22,382 nucleotides of DNA from CAYXZO01 sp964469505 (GCA_964469505.1 CAYXZO010000039.1:1-22382), one strand, 5' to 3'; positions 1 through 8,340 are shown, numbered from the stretch's first letter. Notes: generated by a model not told the origin, from the sequence alone. Made by a program: numbers and translations.

Positions 1-652
1 CAATCCTGACTATCAAATCCAGGGCCCGGGAGCAGTCCATTTCGTGGGTTTTGGCTTACCGGAGGAAAGAGCTGCGATGATGGGCGATAAAAATCCGTCC
101 ACTTGAGACACGATTTCTCCGAATGAGGCGGGCACGAGCCCCTGCCCAAGTTGTTTCCAGAACGCTGCCCATTGAGTTTGCTTAGCCGAGATGAAAGGTT
201 TAGTGAAAGCTTCGATTTCTGTAGTTGACAATACCGTGAAATTACATTCAGCGGTACATACCCTGGAAGGCGCAAACGGCACTGAGGCGAGTCTAAGTCA
301 TTGTCCAGATTTAGTTGCCACTTGCTGGTAAGCTGGATTCTTGACACCGACAACGAGAAAGATGTGTGGCTTGTCAAGACTCCTCTGGACGTTCGACAGC
401 CGATTTTCGCTTCCTAAGTGAAGAAAAATTCGAGCTTAGTTGGCGTCCCATGTGCCATTTACTGAAGGCGTCGTAGAATCGTCAGCGATGGGGGATAGAC
501 AACAGCTTCTTATAGAATAACCCATATTAACTTGTAAGGAGTGAGCCAATGCAGCCCAAGACACGATAAAGACAACCAAATATTATAATTTGTACTGCAT
601 TAACTTGATATTTTGTGTTTTATGTAGCATTTTTGATAATGGAGGTGACAGC
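1..652. other. Stretch without a convincing gene
   Basis: No recognisable gene was found in this stretch upstream of the AbiE cassette. A GTG-started minus-strand frame at 13-282 (89 codons) has no ribosome binding site and no family I recognise. A Shine-Dalgarno-like GGAGTGA at 539-545 is followed by ATG at 549, but that frame closes after six codons. The last 80 bases hold the probable promoter and operator of the AbiE pair. Base composition is lower in GC than the housekeeping genes to the right, which suits an acquired or decayed segment. Confidence 0.6.
526..607 (+). promoter_or_regulatory. Probable promoter/operator of the AbiE pair
   Basis: A perfect TATAAT -10 hexamer lies at 584-589, with no good -35 at the usual distance. 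It sits inside an imperfect palindrome whose arms are CAAAT (577-581) and ATTTG (588-592). A 9-bp direct repeat ATTAACTTG occurs at 526-534 and again at 599-607, 73 bp apart, which is about seven helical turns. AbiEi antitoxins are known to repress their own operon by binding repeats at the promoter, so these are the natural operator candidates. Use of the sites is inference. Confidence 0.4.
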
Positions 653-1507
653 GTGAGACAAACTGCGGAGCCGGCGCGGAGCAGATCGCATAGTGTTTCT
701 TTTCTCAAGGCGCTCGCCGAGGAAGGTCGGACAGTATTTACTACCACCGAGGCCAAGCAAATAGCAGTGCGATCCGGGATTCCAGAGGGTTATGTCACCA
801 ACTTGCTTATGCTCATGGTTCGCAATGGGTGGCTCACGAGATTGAGGCGTGGAATTTACATCCGCTCCGGACCGGCGCTGGGAGATATCCGGATTCATCC
901 CTTTGCCATTGCTACCCATATGATCATACCTTCCGCAATCAGCCATTGGTCAGCTTTGCATCATCACGGCTTGACGGAACAAGTCCCACAGGTTGTAACC
1001 GCTTTCACCCCCAAGAAGGTTGTCACTCCCAGTATGCGTCGTGGTCGCCATGCCAAGGGTGGCAAGCGTCACGCATGGATCATCGAGGGAGTCCGATACG
1101 AGTACATCACTGTCAAGGAAAAGAATTTTTTCGGGATTGAAGAAGTGTGGGTAGATGAGTTCTCCCGCGTACCAATTACCGATCGCGAACGGACTATCCT
1201 GGAAGTTTTTATCTCGTCACGAATGTTTGGAGGGATAGGAGAGGCATTGGGAATTATTGAAAACCATTTGCCTGCAATTGCGGTAGACAAGTTGGTGGAA
1301 TACGCATATCGGTACGGGAAAATCTCCGTTGCCAAGCGGCTGGGATGGGCTCTGGAACAAGCAGGCATTTCCGAATCCGTTTTGGAACCGCTCCTTAAAA
1401 TGCCGGCCACGGGGTATCATGCCCTTGATCCGGCCCGTCCTCGCCGAGGCCCCTGCGACAAGCGATGGATGATTCAGGTTAATCTTGTAAGCGCTAAAGA
1501 TTCATGA
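653..1507 (+). CDS. abiEi: AbiEi-family antitoxin / transcriptional repressor (type IV TA)
   Basis: This is the antitoxin half of a type IV toxin-antitoxin (abortive infection) pair. Such proteins bind DNA through an N-terminal winged helix and counteract the AbiEii nucleotidyltransferase without forming a stable complex with it. I place the start at the GTG at 653 (284 aa), because GGAGGTGA at 641-648 is well spaced for it; an upstream ATG at 590 would overlap the TATAAT box and has no ribosome binding site. Residues about 29-72 form the winged helix, ending in the typical LTRLRRGIYIRSG. The core has SHWSALHHHGLTEQ, and the C-terminal domain has ITDRERTILEVF, FGGIGEAL and VAKRLGWALE, all characteristic of the family. 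The stop overlaps the next start as ATGA, so the two are translationally coupled. GC is lower than in the genes to the right. Confidence 0.85.
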   Translation: MRQTAEPARSRSHSVSFLKALAEEGRTVFTTTEAKQIAVRSGIPEGYVTNLLMLMVRNGWLTRLRRGIYIRSGPALGDIRIHPFAIATHMIIPSAISHWSALHHHGLTEQVPQVVTAFTPKKVVTPSMRRGRHAKGGKRHAWIIEGVRYEYITVKEKNFFGIEEVWVDEFSRVPITDRERTILEVFISSRMFGGIGEALGIIENHLPAIAVDKLVEYAYRYGKISVAKRLGWALEQAGISESVLEPLLKMPATGYHALDPARPRRGPCDKRWMIQVNLVSAKDS

Positions 1508-2376
1508 AGCCGTTGCGACTTCGTATTCGTGCTGCCTCCCAGCGGCAAGGAGTTCCACAACAGGTTATTGAAAAAGACTACCTGCTGAGCTATATTCTTG
1601 CTGGCCTATCTTCTCACCCCATCCTACAAGACGTCCTGGTGTTCAAGGGAGGTACTGCCCTGAAAAAATTGTTTTTCGGCGAGTACCGGTTTTCTGAAGA
1701 CCTTGATTTCACGGGCGCCAATTCTCCCAAAGGCGAAAAACTTGAAGAGGCTTTGCGGGAAGCCGTGAAAGAAACGCACCGCCTTCTTTCTGTGCATGGT
1801 CCCTTTGCCCTCCAACTAAAGCGATATCTTGAACGCGACCCTCATCCCTGGGGACAAGAAGCATTTATCATACGCGTACAATTCCCCTGGCATCCCAGAC
1901 CACTCTGCCGTATCAAACTGGAAATTACTCACGATGAACCAGTACTGTTGGAGCCCGAGAAACGTCCGTTGATTCATGGTTATGAAGAAGATTTATCATG
2001 TGCTGTGTGCGGTTATCGTCTCGAGGAGATCGTCGCAGAAAAGCTGCGCACACTGCTTCAGACCCATCAGAAGTTAGTTTTGCGCGGTTGGAACCGCCCT
2101 CGCGCCAGGGATTATTACGACTTATGGCGCATCCTCGAGAAATTTGGGGCTGGCCTAAATGGTAAAGAAGTAGCCTATCTCTTGGAGCAGAAGAACGCAT
2201 ACCGAGGTGTATCCTATCAGAGCATCAACGATTTCTTTAGCAATGAGCTCGTCAACGAAGCCCATCTAAACTGGGATAGCAGTCTGGGGCCCTTCATTAG
2301 CGAGTTACCCGAATGTGGGAAAGTGTTGGAGCAACTGAAAACGCTTTTGCGCGAGTTGCTTCCAGGAGTTGATTGA
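1504..2376 (+). CDS. abiEii: AbiEii/AbiGii-family nucleotidyltransferase toxin
   Basis: Toxin of the type IV pair, a DNA polymerase beta-fold nucleotidyltransferase. Characterised relatives (AbiEii, MenT) stop growth; MenT toxins do so by adding nucleotides to tRNA acceptor ends. The protein has 290 aa and appears intact. The nucleotide-binding KGGTALKK is at residues 48-55, and the metal-binding SEDLDF at 64-69 gives the paired aspartates D66 and D68. Downstream are EEIVAEKLRTLLQ and RARDYYDLWRI, the other conserved blocks of the family. It begins four bases before the antitoxin stop (ATGA) with no separate ribosome binding site, so production should follow the antitoxin. A hairpin lies about 15 bases after the stop. 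The target RNA cannot be told from the sequence. Confidence 0.88.
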   Translation: MKPLRLRIRAASQRQGVPQQVIEKDYLLSYILAGLSSHPILQDVLVFKGGTALKKLFFGEYRFSEDLDFTGANSPKGEKLEEALREAVKETHRLLSVHGPFALQLKRYLERDPHPWGQEAFIIRVQFPWHPRPLCRIKLEITHDEPVLLEPEKRPLIHGYEEDLSCAVCGYRLEEIVAEKLRTLLQTHQKLVLRGWNRPRARDYYDLWRILEKFGAGLNGKEVAYLLEQKNAYRGVSYQSINDFFSNELVNEAHLNWDSSLGPFISELPECGKVLEQLKTLLRELLPGVD

Positions 2377-2390
2377 CAATAAAACAAACA

Positions 2391-2414
2391 ACAATCCTCC
2401 CCGGCGGAGGTTGT
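2391..2414. terminator. Hairpin after the AbiE pair, possible terminator
   Basis: The stem pairs ACAA-CCTCC with GGAGG-TTGT around a CCGGC loop, with one bulged T. It starts 15 bases after the toxin stop. On the plus strand no T-run follows. On the minus strand the stem is followed by a T-rich run (the A-rich 2376-2394), so a true intrinsic terminator would work better on transcripts coming from the right. It may still mark the end of the AbiE transcript. Confidence 0.35.
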
Positions 2415-2489
2415 GGAATTGAGACAAAACTGGCGCCATAGAATCATGATCGACGTTTGATGAAGCCGCCTACCCCACACCTGACAAAA

Positions 2490-2517
2490 TGTCACCACTT
2501 ATTTAAAACTGGTGACA
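2490..2517. repeat. Inverted repeat with 8-bp perfect arms
   Basis: TGTCACCA (2490-2497) and TGGTGACA (2510-2517) are exact inverse complements separated by a 12-base AT-rich spacer. This looks like a protein-binding site or a small hairpin. No gene starts close by, so its role is unknown. Confidence 0.5.
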
Positions 2518-2927
2518 GAAAGCCTGTTCACCATTGTATGAGCAGTGACACCCTGAGGATTGTACGGACGCTGGATTTAGACAGCCTGGTTGGTCCCATA
2601 TCTCGCTATCCAAACCAGTGCCTAACTAAGTAAGCTGCGGAAGACGTTGACTTTCGTCCTACCTGACAAGCTTGCTCCCTGGAATGCGCCGAGCTTTAGG
2701 AGAGTGGATTGGCCAGTTGGGAAATATATCCTCACCTGGCCCGAAATAGGAAAGAACTACTCGACTTGCTCCCTGCTACAACCTTTTGCCAAGTATTAAT
2801 TGACCCTCTACTCCGGACTTGGCAGGTCCCACCTTTGCCATAGAGACATGTACTTACACTCGCATATCTTTTTTCTGCGTGTCGCTCGCCCAAAGCGCTT
2901 GCTTCACAGCGTGTCAGCTACTTTAAT

Positions 2928-3027
2928 CCCCCAACGTCACCCGGAGCGGGGTGGAACGTGACAAGCAGTCATGGGAGTACTTTCTCAAAAAAACAAAATA
3001 AAACCGTAGCCAGGCAAGCTGGCTTGT
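2928..3027. repeat. Intergenic element, copy 1, with two-way terminator-like hairpin
   Basis: The element contains CCCCAACGTCACC (about 2929-2941), then AGCGGGGT..AACGT.A (2945-2961), then a CTTTCTCAAAAAAACAAAAT tract (2980-2999). It ends in a hairpin with AGCCAG/CTGGCT arms around 3009-3025. The hairpin has an A-rich tract on its left and TTGTTTTAT on its right, so it could end transcription in either direction. The same blocks recur at 9954-10030 in a different arrangement, which marks this as a dispersed intergenic repeat. Confidence 0.45.
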
Positions 3028-3080
3028 TTTATCAAAGCGCGGTAGCCAAGTCTGGGGCTCCCTTCTCCCTCCACTTCCCT

Positions 3081-3108
3081 TTGAACAATGGGCTGCCGGC
3101 ACTAAATT
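3081..3108 (+). promoter_or_regulatory. Possible promoter for the purine genes
   Basis: TTGAAC at 3081-3086 and TAAATT at 3103-3108 are separated by 16 bases, giving a weak sigma-70-like pair. Transcription would begin about 3115. That leaves almost no leader for the ATG at 3118 and about 27 bases for the in-frame ATG at 3142. This is a weak match. Confidence 0.25.
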
Positions 3109-3117
3109 CCTAAACTC

Positions 3118-4776
3118 ATGAACTCCAATTCGGAAAATACTATGAACCAGAATTTTACCCTTACCGGTCGTATCGTAGATGTGCTCCAGCGGCGACAATT
3201 AACCGGAACGGTGGTAGTGGAGAACGGGCACATCCGGGAAATCCGGGAGCACCCCGCCGAGGGCCCCTGGATCTTACCGGGACTCATCGACGCCCACATC
3301 CACGTGGAAAGTTCCCTGCTGGTGCCTTCTGAGTTCGCCCGCCTGGCAGCCATCCATGGCACGGTGGCTACCGTTTCCGATCCCCACGAAATCGCCAACG
3401 TACTGGGCCTGGCAGGAGTGCGCTTCATGCAGGAGGAAGGTCGCCGCGCCCCGGTGAAAATTTTCTACGGTGCCCCGTCCTGTGTGCCGGCCACGCCTTT
3501 CGAAACGGCCGGGGCGGAATTGACTCCGTCAGAAGTGGAAACCCTGCTGGCGGATCCGGACATTGTGAGTCTGAGCGAAATGATGAACGTGCCGGGGGTG
3601 CTGAACGAAGACGCACTGGTGACCGCCAAGCTACAGGCGGCCCAGCGGCACAGCAAACCGGTGGACGGCCACTCGCCTGGCTTGCGGGACCCTGAAGCAG
3701 AACGCTATATCGCTGCCGGTATCACTACCGATCACGAGTGTGTCTCCCTGGACGAAGCGCGCGAGAAAATGCGCCATGGTATGTTGATCCAGATCAGGGA
3801 AGGATCCGCTGCCCGGGATTTTGAAGCGCTCTGGCCGTTACTGCGGGAAGCGCCGGAAAAGTGCATGCTTTGCAGCGACGATAAGCATCCTGACGATCTG
3901 GAAGAAAATCACATCGACGATCTGGTGCGTCGGGCCCTGCGTAATGGCGTGGATTTGTTCGATGTATTAACCGCCACCGCGGTGACGCCGGTTAAGCACT
4001 ACCGCCTGCCGGTGGGACTGCTGCAACCCGGAGATCCGGCGGACTTCATCGTGGTGGATGATCTGGAGAACTTCCAGGTGCGGCAAACTTATATCAACGG
4101 GCATCTTGTGGCTGAGAATGGCCAACCCGCTTTCACCGCCCCAGCAGGTTCAGCGCCTAACCGTTTCGTGGCGCGGCGGATCAGCGCCGGGGAACTGCGT
4201 ATTCCCGCCCGGGGCGAACAGATTCAAGCCATCGGGATCATCGATGGCAGTCTTATCACCACCCGAGAAGTGTTATCGGCGCCCATCCGGGACGGGTTGG
4301 TGGTGGCTGATCCAAAGCGGGATTTACTGAAGCTCACAGTCGTGAATCGCTACCAGGAAGCGCCTCCGGCCCTGGCCATGGTGCGGAATTTCGGACTACG
4401 GCGCGGCGCCCTGGCTTCTTCCGTGGCCCACGATTCCCACAACATCGTGGCCGTGGGTGCCTCCGACGAGGAGCTGCTGGCGGCGGTGAATCGCCTCATG
4501 GAAACCCAAGGAGGATTAGTGGCAGTAGCTGGTTCCCGTATGGTGGACCTGCCTCTGCCGGTGGCGGGCCTTATGACCCGGGAAGACGGTTTTGCCGTGA
4601 GCCGTCGCTACGCTGAACTAAACCGTTTCGCCCGGGAAGAATTGGGCTGCCCGTTGCGAGCGCCGTTCATGACCCTTTCTTTCCTGGCGCTACTTGTGAT
4701 TCCGGAACTGAAGTTGAGCGATAAAGGCCTGTTCGACGGCCGTACTTTCCAATTCACGGATTTGTTCGTCATATGA
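3118..4776 (+). CDS. ade: Adenine deaminase
   Basis: Adenine deaminase (EC 3.5.4.2) of the amidohydrolase superfamily turns adenine into hypoxanthine and ammonia for purine salvage or breakdown in the cytoplasm. The protein has 552 aa, close to the usual 570-590. Family motifs in order are DAHIHVESS (58-66, metal ligands), SDPHEIANV (87-95), EMMNVPGV (154-161), DGHSPGL (183-189), DHE (205-207) and CSDDKHPDDL (252-261, metal aspartates). The Ade-specific C-terminal domain carries VAHDSHNIVAVGAS and GLFDGRTFQFTDLF. The start is uncertain: neither ATG at 3118 nor ATG at 3142 has a clear ribosome binding site, and the first eight residues may be untranslated. The stop overlaps the next start (ATGA). 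Its product, hypoxanthine, is the natural substrate of a xanthine dehydrogenase-type partner. Confidence 0.95.
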   Translation: MNSNSENTMNQNFTLTGRIVDVLQRRQLTGTVVVENGHIREIREHPAEGPWILPGLIDAHIHVESSLLVPSEFARLAAIHGTVATVSDPHEIANVLGLAGVRFMQEEGRRAPVKIFYGAPSCVPATPFETAGAELTPSEVETLLADPDIVSLSEMMNVPGVLNEDALVTAKLQAAQRHSKPVDGHSPGLRDPEAERYIAAGITTDHECVSLDEAREKMRHGMLIQIREGSAARDFEALWPLLREAPEKCMLCSDDKHPDDLEENHIDDLVRRALRNGVDLFDVLTATAVTPVKHYRLPVGLLQPGDPADFIVVDDLENFQVRQTYINGHLVAENGQPAFTAPAGSAPNRFVARRISAGELRIPARGEQIQAIGIIDGSLITTREVLSAPIRDGLVVADPKRDLLKLTVVNRYQEAPPALAMVRNFGLRRGALASSVAHDSHNIVAVGASDEELLAAVNRLMETQGGLVAVAGSRMVDLPLPVAGLMTREDGFAVSRRYAELNRFAREELGCPLRAPFMTLSFLALLVIPELKLSDKGLFDGRTFQFTDLFVI

Positions 4777-7049
4777 CCAGCCCTGAAGAACGTCCTTACC
4801 CCATCGGGGTGCGATACGAGCGGGTGGACGCCGCCGGCAAAGTCACCGGAGCAACCCGTTTTCTCACGGACCTGGTCGTGCCGGATATGGTTTACGCCGC
4901 ACCGGTTTATTCCCCCATCCCCTTCGGTCGCCTGCGGGGGATCGACGATGCGGCCGTCAAGGGGCATCCCCACTTTCTGGCCCTGATTACCGCCGCGGAC
5001 ATTCCCGGTGAGAACCAGGTAGGGGTAATTCTGGAAGATCAACCCCTGTTAGCGGATGAAGTAGTGCGCTACGTGGGGGATACGGTGGCCCTGGTGGTGG
5101 CCGAGACCGAGGAGGCCGCCTGGAAGCTGGCCGCTAAGGTGCGGCTGGATATTGAACCCTGGTCGCCGTACCTCTCCATCGACGCCAGCCGGGAAGCCCG
5201 GGAGAATTTCATCCACGAAACCAACATTGCCTGTCAGCACCGGGTAATCCGGGGTGATCTGGAGGCCGGTTTCGCCGCCGCGGAGGTGATCGTGGAAGCG
5301 GAGCTTTCCACTGACTATCAGGAGCATTACTACCTGGAACCGCAGGGATTCATTGTCTGGCCCGACGGCAGCGGGGGCATTAAGCTGATCGGTTCCCTGC
5401 AGTGTCCCTTCTACGTGCAGAAAGCGGTGGCCAAGGCCCTGGGATTGAATTTCAATCAGGTAGTGGTAGAGCAGGCGCCCACGGGAGGGGCCTTCGGTGG
5501 CAAGGAAGACGTGCCTTCGGAGGTGGGCGCGCGTACCGCCCTGGCCGCCTGGAAGCTGGGCCGACCGGTAAAAATGGTCTACCGCCGGCGGGTGGATGTG
5601 CAACTCACCAGCAAGCGCCATCCTTTCCAGATGCGCTATAAAGTGGGTGCCACGCGCGAGGGGATCATCACCGCCGCGGAGGTTCTGCTGGAAGAAAACG
5701 CCGGGGCCTATGCCACTCTTTCGGCCGTGGTGTCGTACCGCTCCGCCATGCAGGCCATGGGGCCCTACCGGGTGCCCAATATCCGGGTAGAAGGGACGTC
5801 ATATTACACCAACTTGCCGCCCACCGGCGCTTTCCGGGGTTTTGGCTCGCCCCAGGCCACTTTCGGTCACGAACGGGTGATGGATCTACTGGCGGAGCGA
5901 CTGGGTATGGACCCGGTGAAGCTGCGTTTGAAAAATATTCTCCGGCCCGGCGATGAAACCCTCACCGGACAGCGTTTGAATGACAGCGTGGGCGCGGAAG
6001 AAACCCTGAGACGGGCCGCAGCCGCAGCCGGCTGGGAACATTTTAAGCCCCAGCAGAACGGCCGGTATCGCGAAGCCCTGGGTGTGGCCAGCATTCATTA
6101 CGGTAACTGCCTGGGGGCCGCCGGGTGGTTCATGGACGGGGCCGGCGCGAAGATCCAGATTCACCGGGATGGTTCGGTTTCTGTAGCTTTCGGGCTGGTG
6201 GAAATGGGCCAGGGCGCGCTAACGGTGGTGACCCAGATGACCGCCGCCGCATTGGGCATCGCGCCCGAAAGAATCCGCGTCAATCCCACCACTACCCTGG
6301 AGGTGCCGGACAGTGGGCCGGCGGTGGCCAGCCGCAACGTGGTGATGACGGGGAACGCCATCCGAGACGCGGCGCGGAGGTTGAAGCCCATCCTGCTGGA
6401 AGGCGCGGCGGAATATTTGAAAGTTGAACCCGAAACTCTGGTCCTGGAAGGGGACTGGATCCGGGATAAAAACAACGGGGAAAAGCGCCTGTCATTTCCT
6501 GAGCTGGCTGATTATCTCTACCGCACCAACCGGCAACTGGAGGTGGTGGGCTGGTGGCACGTGCGGCCGCTGGAATACGACGCGGACAAAGGCGTGGGAG
6601 AGGCCTATTTCACCTATTCTTTCGCCACCCATATCGCCCACGTACGGGTGGACACGCTTACCGGTAAAGTAAAAGTATTGAAAATCTGGGCGGCCCATGA
6701 TGTGGGCCGGGCGGTCAATCCCGCCGGGCTCGAAGGTCAGGTGGAGGGCGGCACCGCCCAGGGCTGCGGCTGGGCCCTCACCGAACAATTCAAACTGGAG
6801 CAGGGGAAAGTTCTCACGGATAACCTGGCCACTTATCTGATTCCCACCGCCGTGGATGTGGCCGATGTGGAAACAATTCTGGTGGAAGCTCCCGAACCGG
6901 AGGGTCCCTGGGGCGCCAAGGGTATCGGTGAGCCTTCCCTGATTCCCACTGCCGCGGCAGTGGCCAACGCCGTGTCCCGCGCCATCGGTCGGCCTTTGAA
7001 TCATTTGCCCCTGACCCCCGAGCGGGTGTTGGGAATCAAGAACGGATAG
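4773..7049 (+). CDS. Molybdenum hydroxylase large subunit (xanthine dehydrogenase family)
   Basis: Molybdopterin-binding catalytic subunit of the xanthine dehydrogenase/aldehyde oxidase family, 758 aa and apparently full length. It has the N-terminal a/b hammerhead domain (about residues 15-130), then the Mo-cofactor domains. Motifs are QEHYYLEP (183-190), GGAFGGKED (238-246), RHPFQMRYKVG (282-292), GAFRGFGSPQ (352-361) and GAKGIGEP (714-721). E720 aligns with the base-catalyst glutamate of these enzymes. The RHPF and AFRGFG blocks resemble purine hydroxylases more than CO dehydrogenases. The gene is translationally coupled to adenine deaminase (4-bp overlap), so hypoxanthine or xanthine oxidation is the likely job. 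The [2Fe-2S] and FAD subunits that normally pass on the electrons are not adjacent. It could act on another purine or N-heterocycle, as XdhD-type enzymes linked to SsnA do. Confidence 0.88.
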   Translation: MTSPEERPYPIGVRYERVDAAGKVTGATRFLTDLVVPDMVYAAPVYSPIPFGRLRGIDDAAVKGHPHFLALITAADIPGENQVGVILEDQPLLADEVVRYVGDTVALVVAETEEAAWKLAAKVRLDIEPWSPYLSIDASREARENFIHETNIACQHRVIRGDLEAGFAAAEVIVEAELSTDYQEHYYLEPQGFIVWPDGSGGIKLIGSLQCPFYVQKAVAKALGLNFNQVVVEQAPTGGAFGGKEDVPSEVGARTALAAWKLGRPVKMVYRRRVDVQLTSKRHPFQMRYKVGATREGIITAAEVLLEENAGAYATLSAVVSYRSAMQAMGPYRVPNIRVEGTSYYTNLPPTGAFRGFGSPQATFGHERVMDLLAERLGMDPVKLRLKNILRPGDETLTGQRLNDSVGAEETLRRAAAAAGWEHFKPQQNGRYREALGVASIHYGNCLGAAGWFMDGAGAKIQIHRDGSVSVAFGLVEMGQGALTVVTQMTAAALGIAPERIRVNPTTTLEVPDSGPAVASRNVVMTGNAIRDAARRLKPILLEGAAEYLKVEPETLVLEGDWIRDKNNGEKRLSFPELADYLYRTNRQLEVVGWWHVRPLEYDADKGVGEAYFTYSFATHIAHVRVDTLTGKVKVLKIWAAHDVGRAVNPAGLEGQVEGGTAQGCGWALTEQFKLEQGKVLTDNLATYLIPTAVDVADVETILVEAPEPEGPWGAKGIGEPSLIPTAAAVANAVSRAIGRPLNHLPLTPERVLGIKNG

Positions 7050-7085
7050 GGTGAGTCTGATACCTCGGCAAAGGAGCCGCTGAAA

Positions 7086-8213
7086 ATGAATCCCTTCCGA
7101 TATGGCGGAGTGGTAAGCGGGAAATATTTCTATGATCGTGTGCAGGAAGTAAATCAATTAAAGCGTGACCTGACAGACGGCAACCATGTTATACTATATG
7201 CTCCCCGACGATATGGAAAAACCTCACTGATCATAAAAGTCCTGGAAGAATTAAAGTCACAGGGCATAACCACGGTCTATTTTGATTTCTTTAATGTTTT
7301 TGATCAGCGTAGCTTCATTTCTCAATACGCTCGTAAGATCCTCAAGCAGCGTCCATTTAGCGTGGATCGGGTACTCAAGGAATTCAGCAAATTCGTGCGG
7401 GGCTTGACACCGTCCGTAAGGTTCGACGACAATGGACAGCCGATATTCGAGTTCAACTTCACCAGTGGGAATTTTGAAGATAACCTTGCCGATGTAATCG
7501 ACTTACCGGAAAAATTAGCGACAAGTGGCAATAAGCGCTGGGTCGTGGTCTTCGACGAGTTCCAGGAAATAAACAAGCTCAATGGCGAAAATTTCGAGCG
7601 CCAGCTAAGGTCTCGAATTCAGTTCCACAAAAATGTCTCTTACGTTTTCATGGGGAGCAAAACCCATCTATTGCTGAATATTTTTCGGGACAAAGCCCGG
7701 GCTCTGTACAACATCGGCAAATTGATGCGTCTGGGCAAAATTCCCACCGGTGATAGCGTGGCCTTTGTCTGCAATCGGTTCAGTGAACATGGAATCAAGG
7801 TCACTGAAGAAGTAGCTCGCCATATCTTGCAAGCCACTGATAATATTCCCTACTACATCCAGTATTTATGTTCCGAGTTGTGGCAACAGGCGGTTGAAAC
7901 CCGGCATTCCATTGACACTGCGGATGTTGCCGCGGCTCTGGAACGCCTGTTTGATATTCAAAGTGATTATTTTCAGGAGCTATTTCTACGGTTCTCTCCC
8001 TATCAGCGTAAAGTTTTGCAAGTGTTAGCCCAAGGGGAACAAGCTGTTTTCTCCAGAGAAACTGCCACGCTACACGGACTTTCTTCCCCTTCCACTACTC
8101 AGCGAGCGGTGGAAAAATTGCTGGCAGAGGGCGTAATTCAGAAAGAGGATGGGAATTATACATTTACAGATCCCTTCTTCCGCCAGTATCTATTGTTACG
8201 CAAAAATGCGTAA
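7086..8213 (+). CDS. Archaeal-type (PF01637-like) P-loop ATPase
   Basis: P-loop ATPase of the AAA/STAND 'archaeal ATPase' group, 375 aa. The N-terminal NPFRYGGVVSGKYFYDR is the usual lead-in. Walker A is APRRYGKTS (39-47), Walker B VVVFDEFQE (153-161), followed by a GSK sensor-like block (190-192) and a lid region. A C-terminal winged-helix segment begins near FSPYQRKVLQVLA (about residue 302). AAGGAG at 7073-7078 supports the ATG. No transmembrane segment is seen. The biological role of this widespread family is poorly known. GC is clearly lower than in the Mo-hydroxylase gene before it and the ssnA gene after it, and a repeat cluster starts at its stop codon. It looks like an accessory gene inserted into the purine group rather than part of the pathway. 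Confidence 0.82.
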   Translation: MNPFRYGGVVSGKYFYDRVQEVNQLKRDLTDGNHVILYAPRRYGKTSLIIKVLEELKSQGITTVYFDFFNVFDQRSFISQYARKILKQRPFSVDRVLKEFSKFVRGLTPSVRFDDNGQPIFEFNFTSGNFEDNLADVIDLPEKLATSGNKRWVVVFDEFQEINKLNGENFERQLRSRIQFHKNVSYVFMGSKTHLLLNIFRDKARALYNIGKLMRLGKIPTGDSVAFVCNRFSEHGIKVTEEVARHILQATDNIPYYIQYLCSELWQQAVETRHSIDTADVAAALERLFDIQSDYFQELFLRFSPYQRKVLQVLAQGEQAVFSRETATLHGLSSPSTTQRAVEKLLAEGVIQKEDGNYTFTDPFFRQYLLLRKNA

Positions 8214-8228
8214 CGCAAAAATGCGTAA
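8199..8228 (+). repeat. 15-bp perfect tandem duplication across the ATPase stop codon
   Basis: The unit CGCAAAAATGCGTAA occurs at 8199-8213 and again at 8214-8228. The first copy supplies the last four codons and TAA stop of the ATPase gene. The second is in frame and would end with a second TAA, so the duplication does not change the protein. Confidence 0.85.
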
Positions 8229-8340
8229 TGGACAGGAGGCAGGAAGCAGGAAGCAGGTCGGAGCGGAGCGCAGCGACGCGGAGATCCGCCAGCTGGCGGA
8301 AAACAGGAAACAGGAAACAGGAAACAGGAAACAGGAAAAA
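8229..8340 (+). repeat. 7-bp tandem arrays (RCAGGAR) around a GC-rich palindromic core
   Basis: Two short arrays share the period-7 unit RCAGGAR. The first has about four copies at 8232-8257 (C at 8233, 8240, 8247, 8254). The second has five copies of ACAGGAA at 8303-8338 (C at 8304, 8311, 8318, 8325, 8332). Between them is a GC-rich segment that includes a 16-nt perfect palindrome, TCCGCCAGCTGGCGGA, at 8285-8300. There are no spacers, so this is not a CRISPR. An open frame runs through it but reads only the repeat. Confidence 0.85.

Larger units (their letters stand above)
2377..3117. other. Stretch without a convincing gene; hairpins and repeat
   Basis: This 741-base stretch separates the AbiE pair from the purine genes. 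It contains hairpins at 2391-2414 and 2490-2517, an intergenic element at about 2928-3027, and a possible promoter for the deaminase gene. Two short plus-strand frames, 2538-2633 (31 codons from ATG) and about 2626-2799 (open without a clear start), abut with a one-base frame change. Together they could be the remains of a small gene, but I recognise no family and the lengths are not beyond chance. Confidence 0.6.

Noticed and set aside
13..282. 89-codon minus-strand frame with GTG start
   Set aside because: Protein-like composition but no Shine-Dalgarno site, no recognised family and a stop just upstream; not enough to call a gene.
539..569. Shine-Dalgarno followed by ATG and a six-codon frame
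   Set aside because: Too short to support as a leader peptide. It lies upstream of the likely AbiE transcription start, so it is probably chance.
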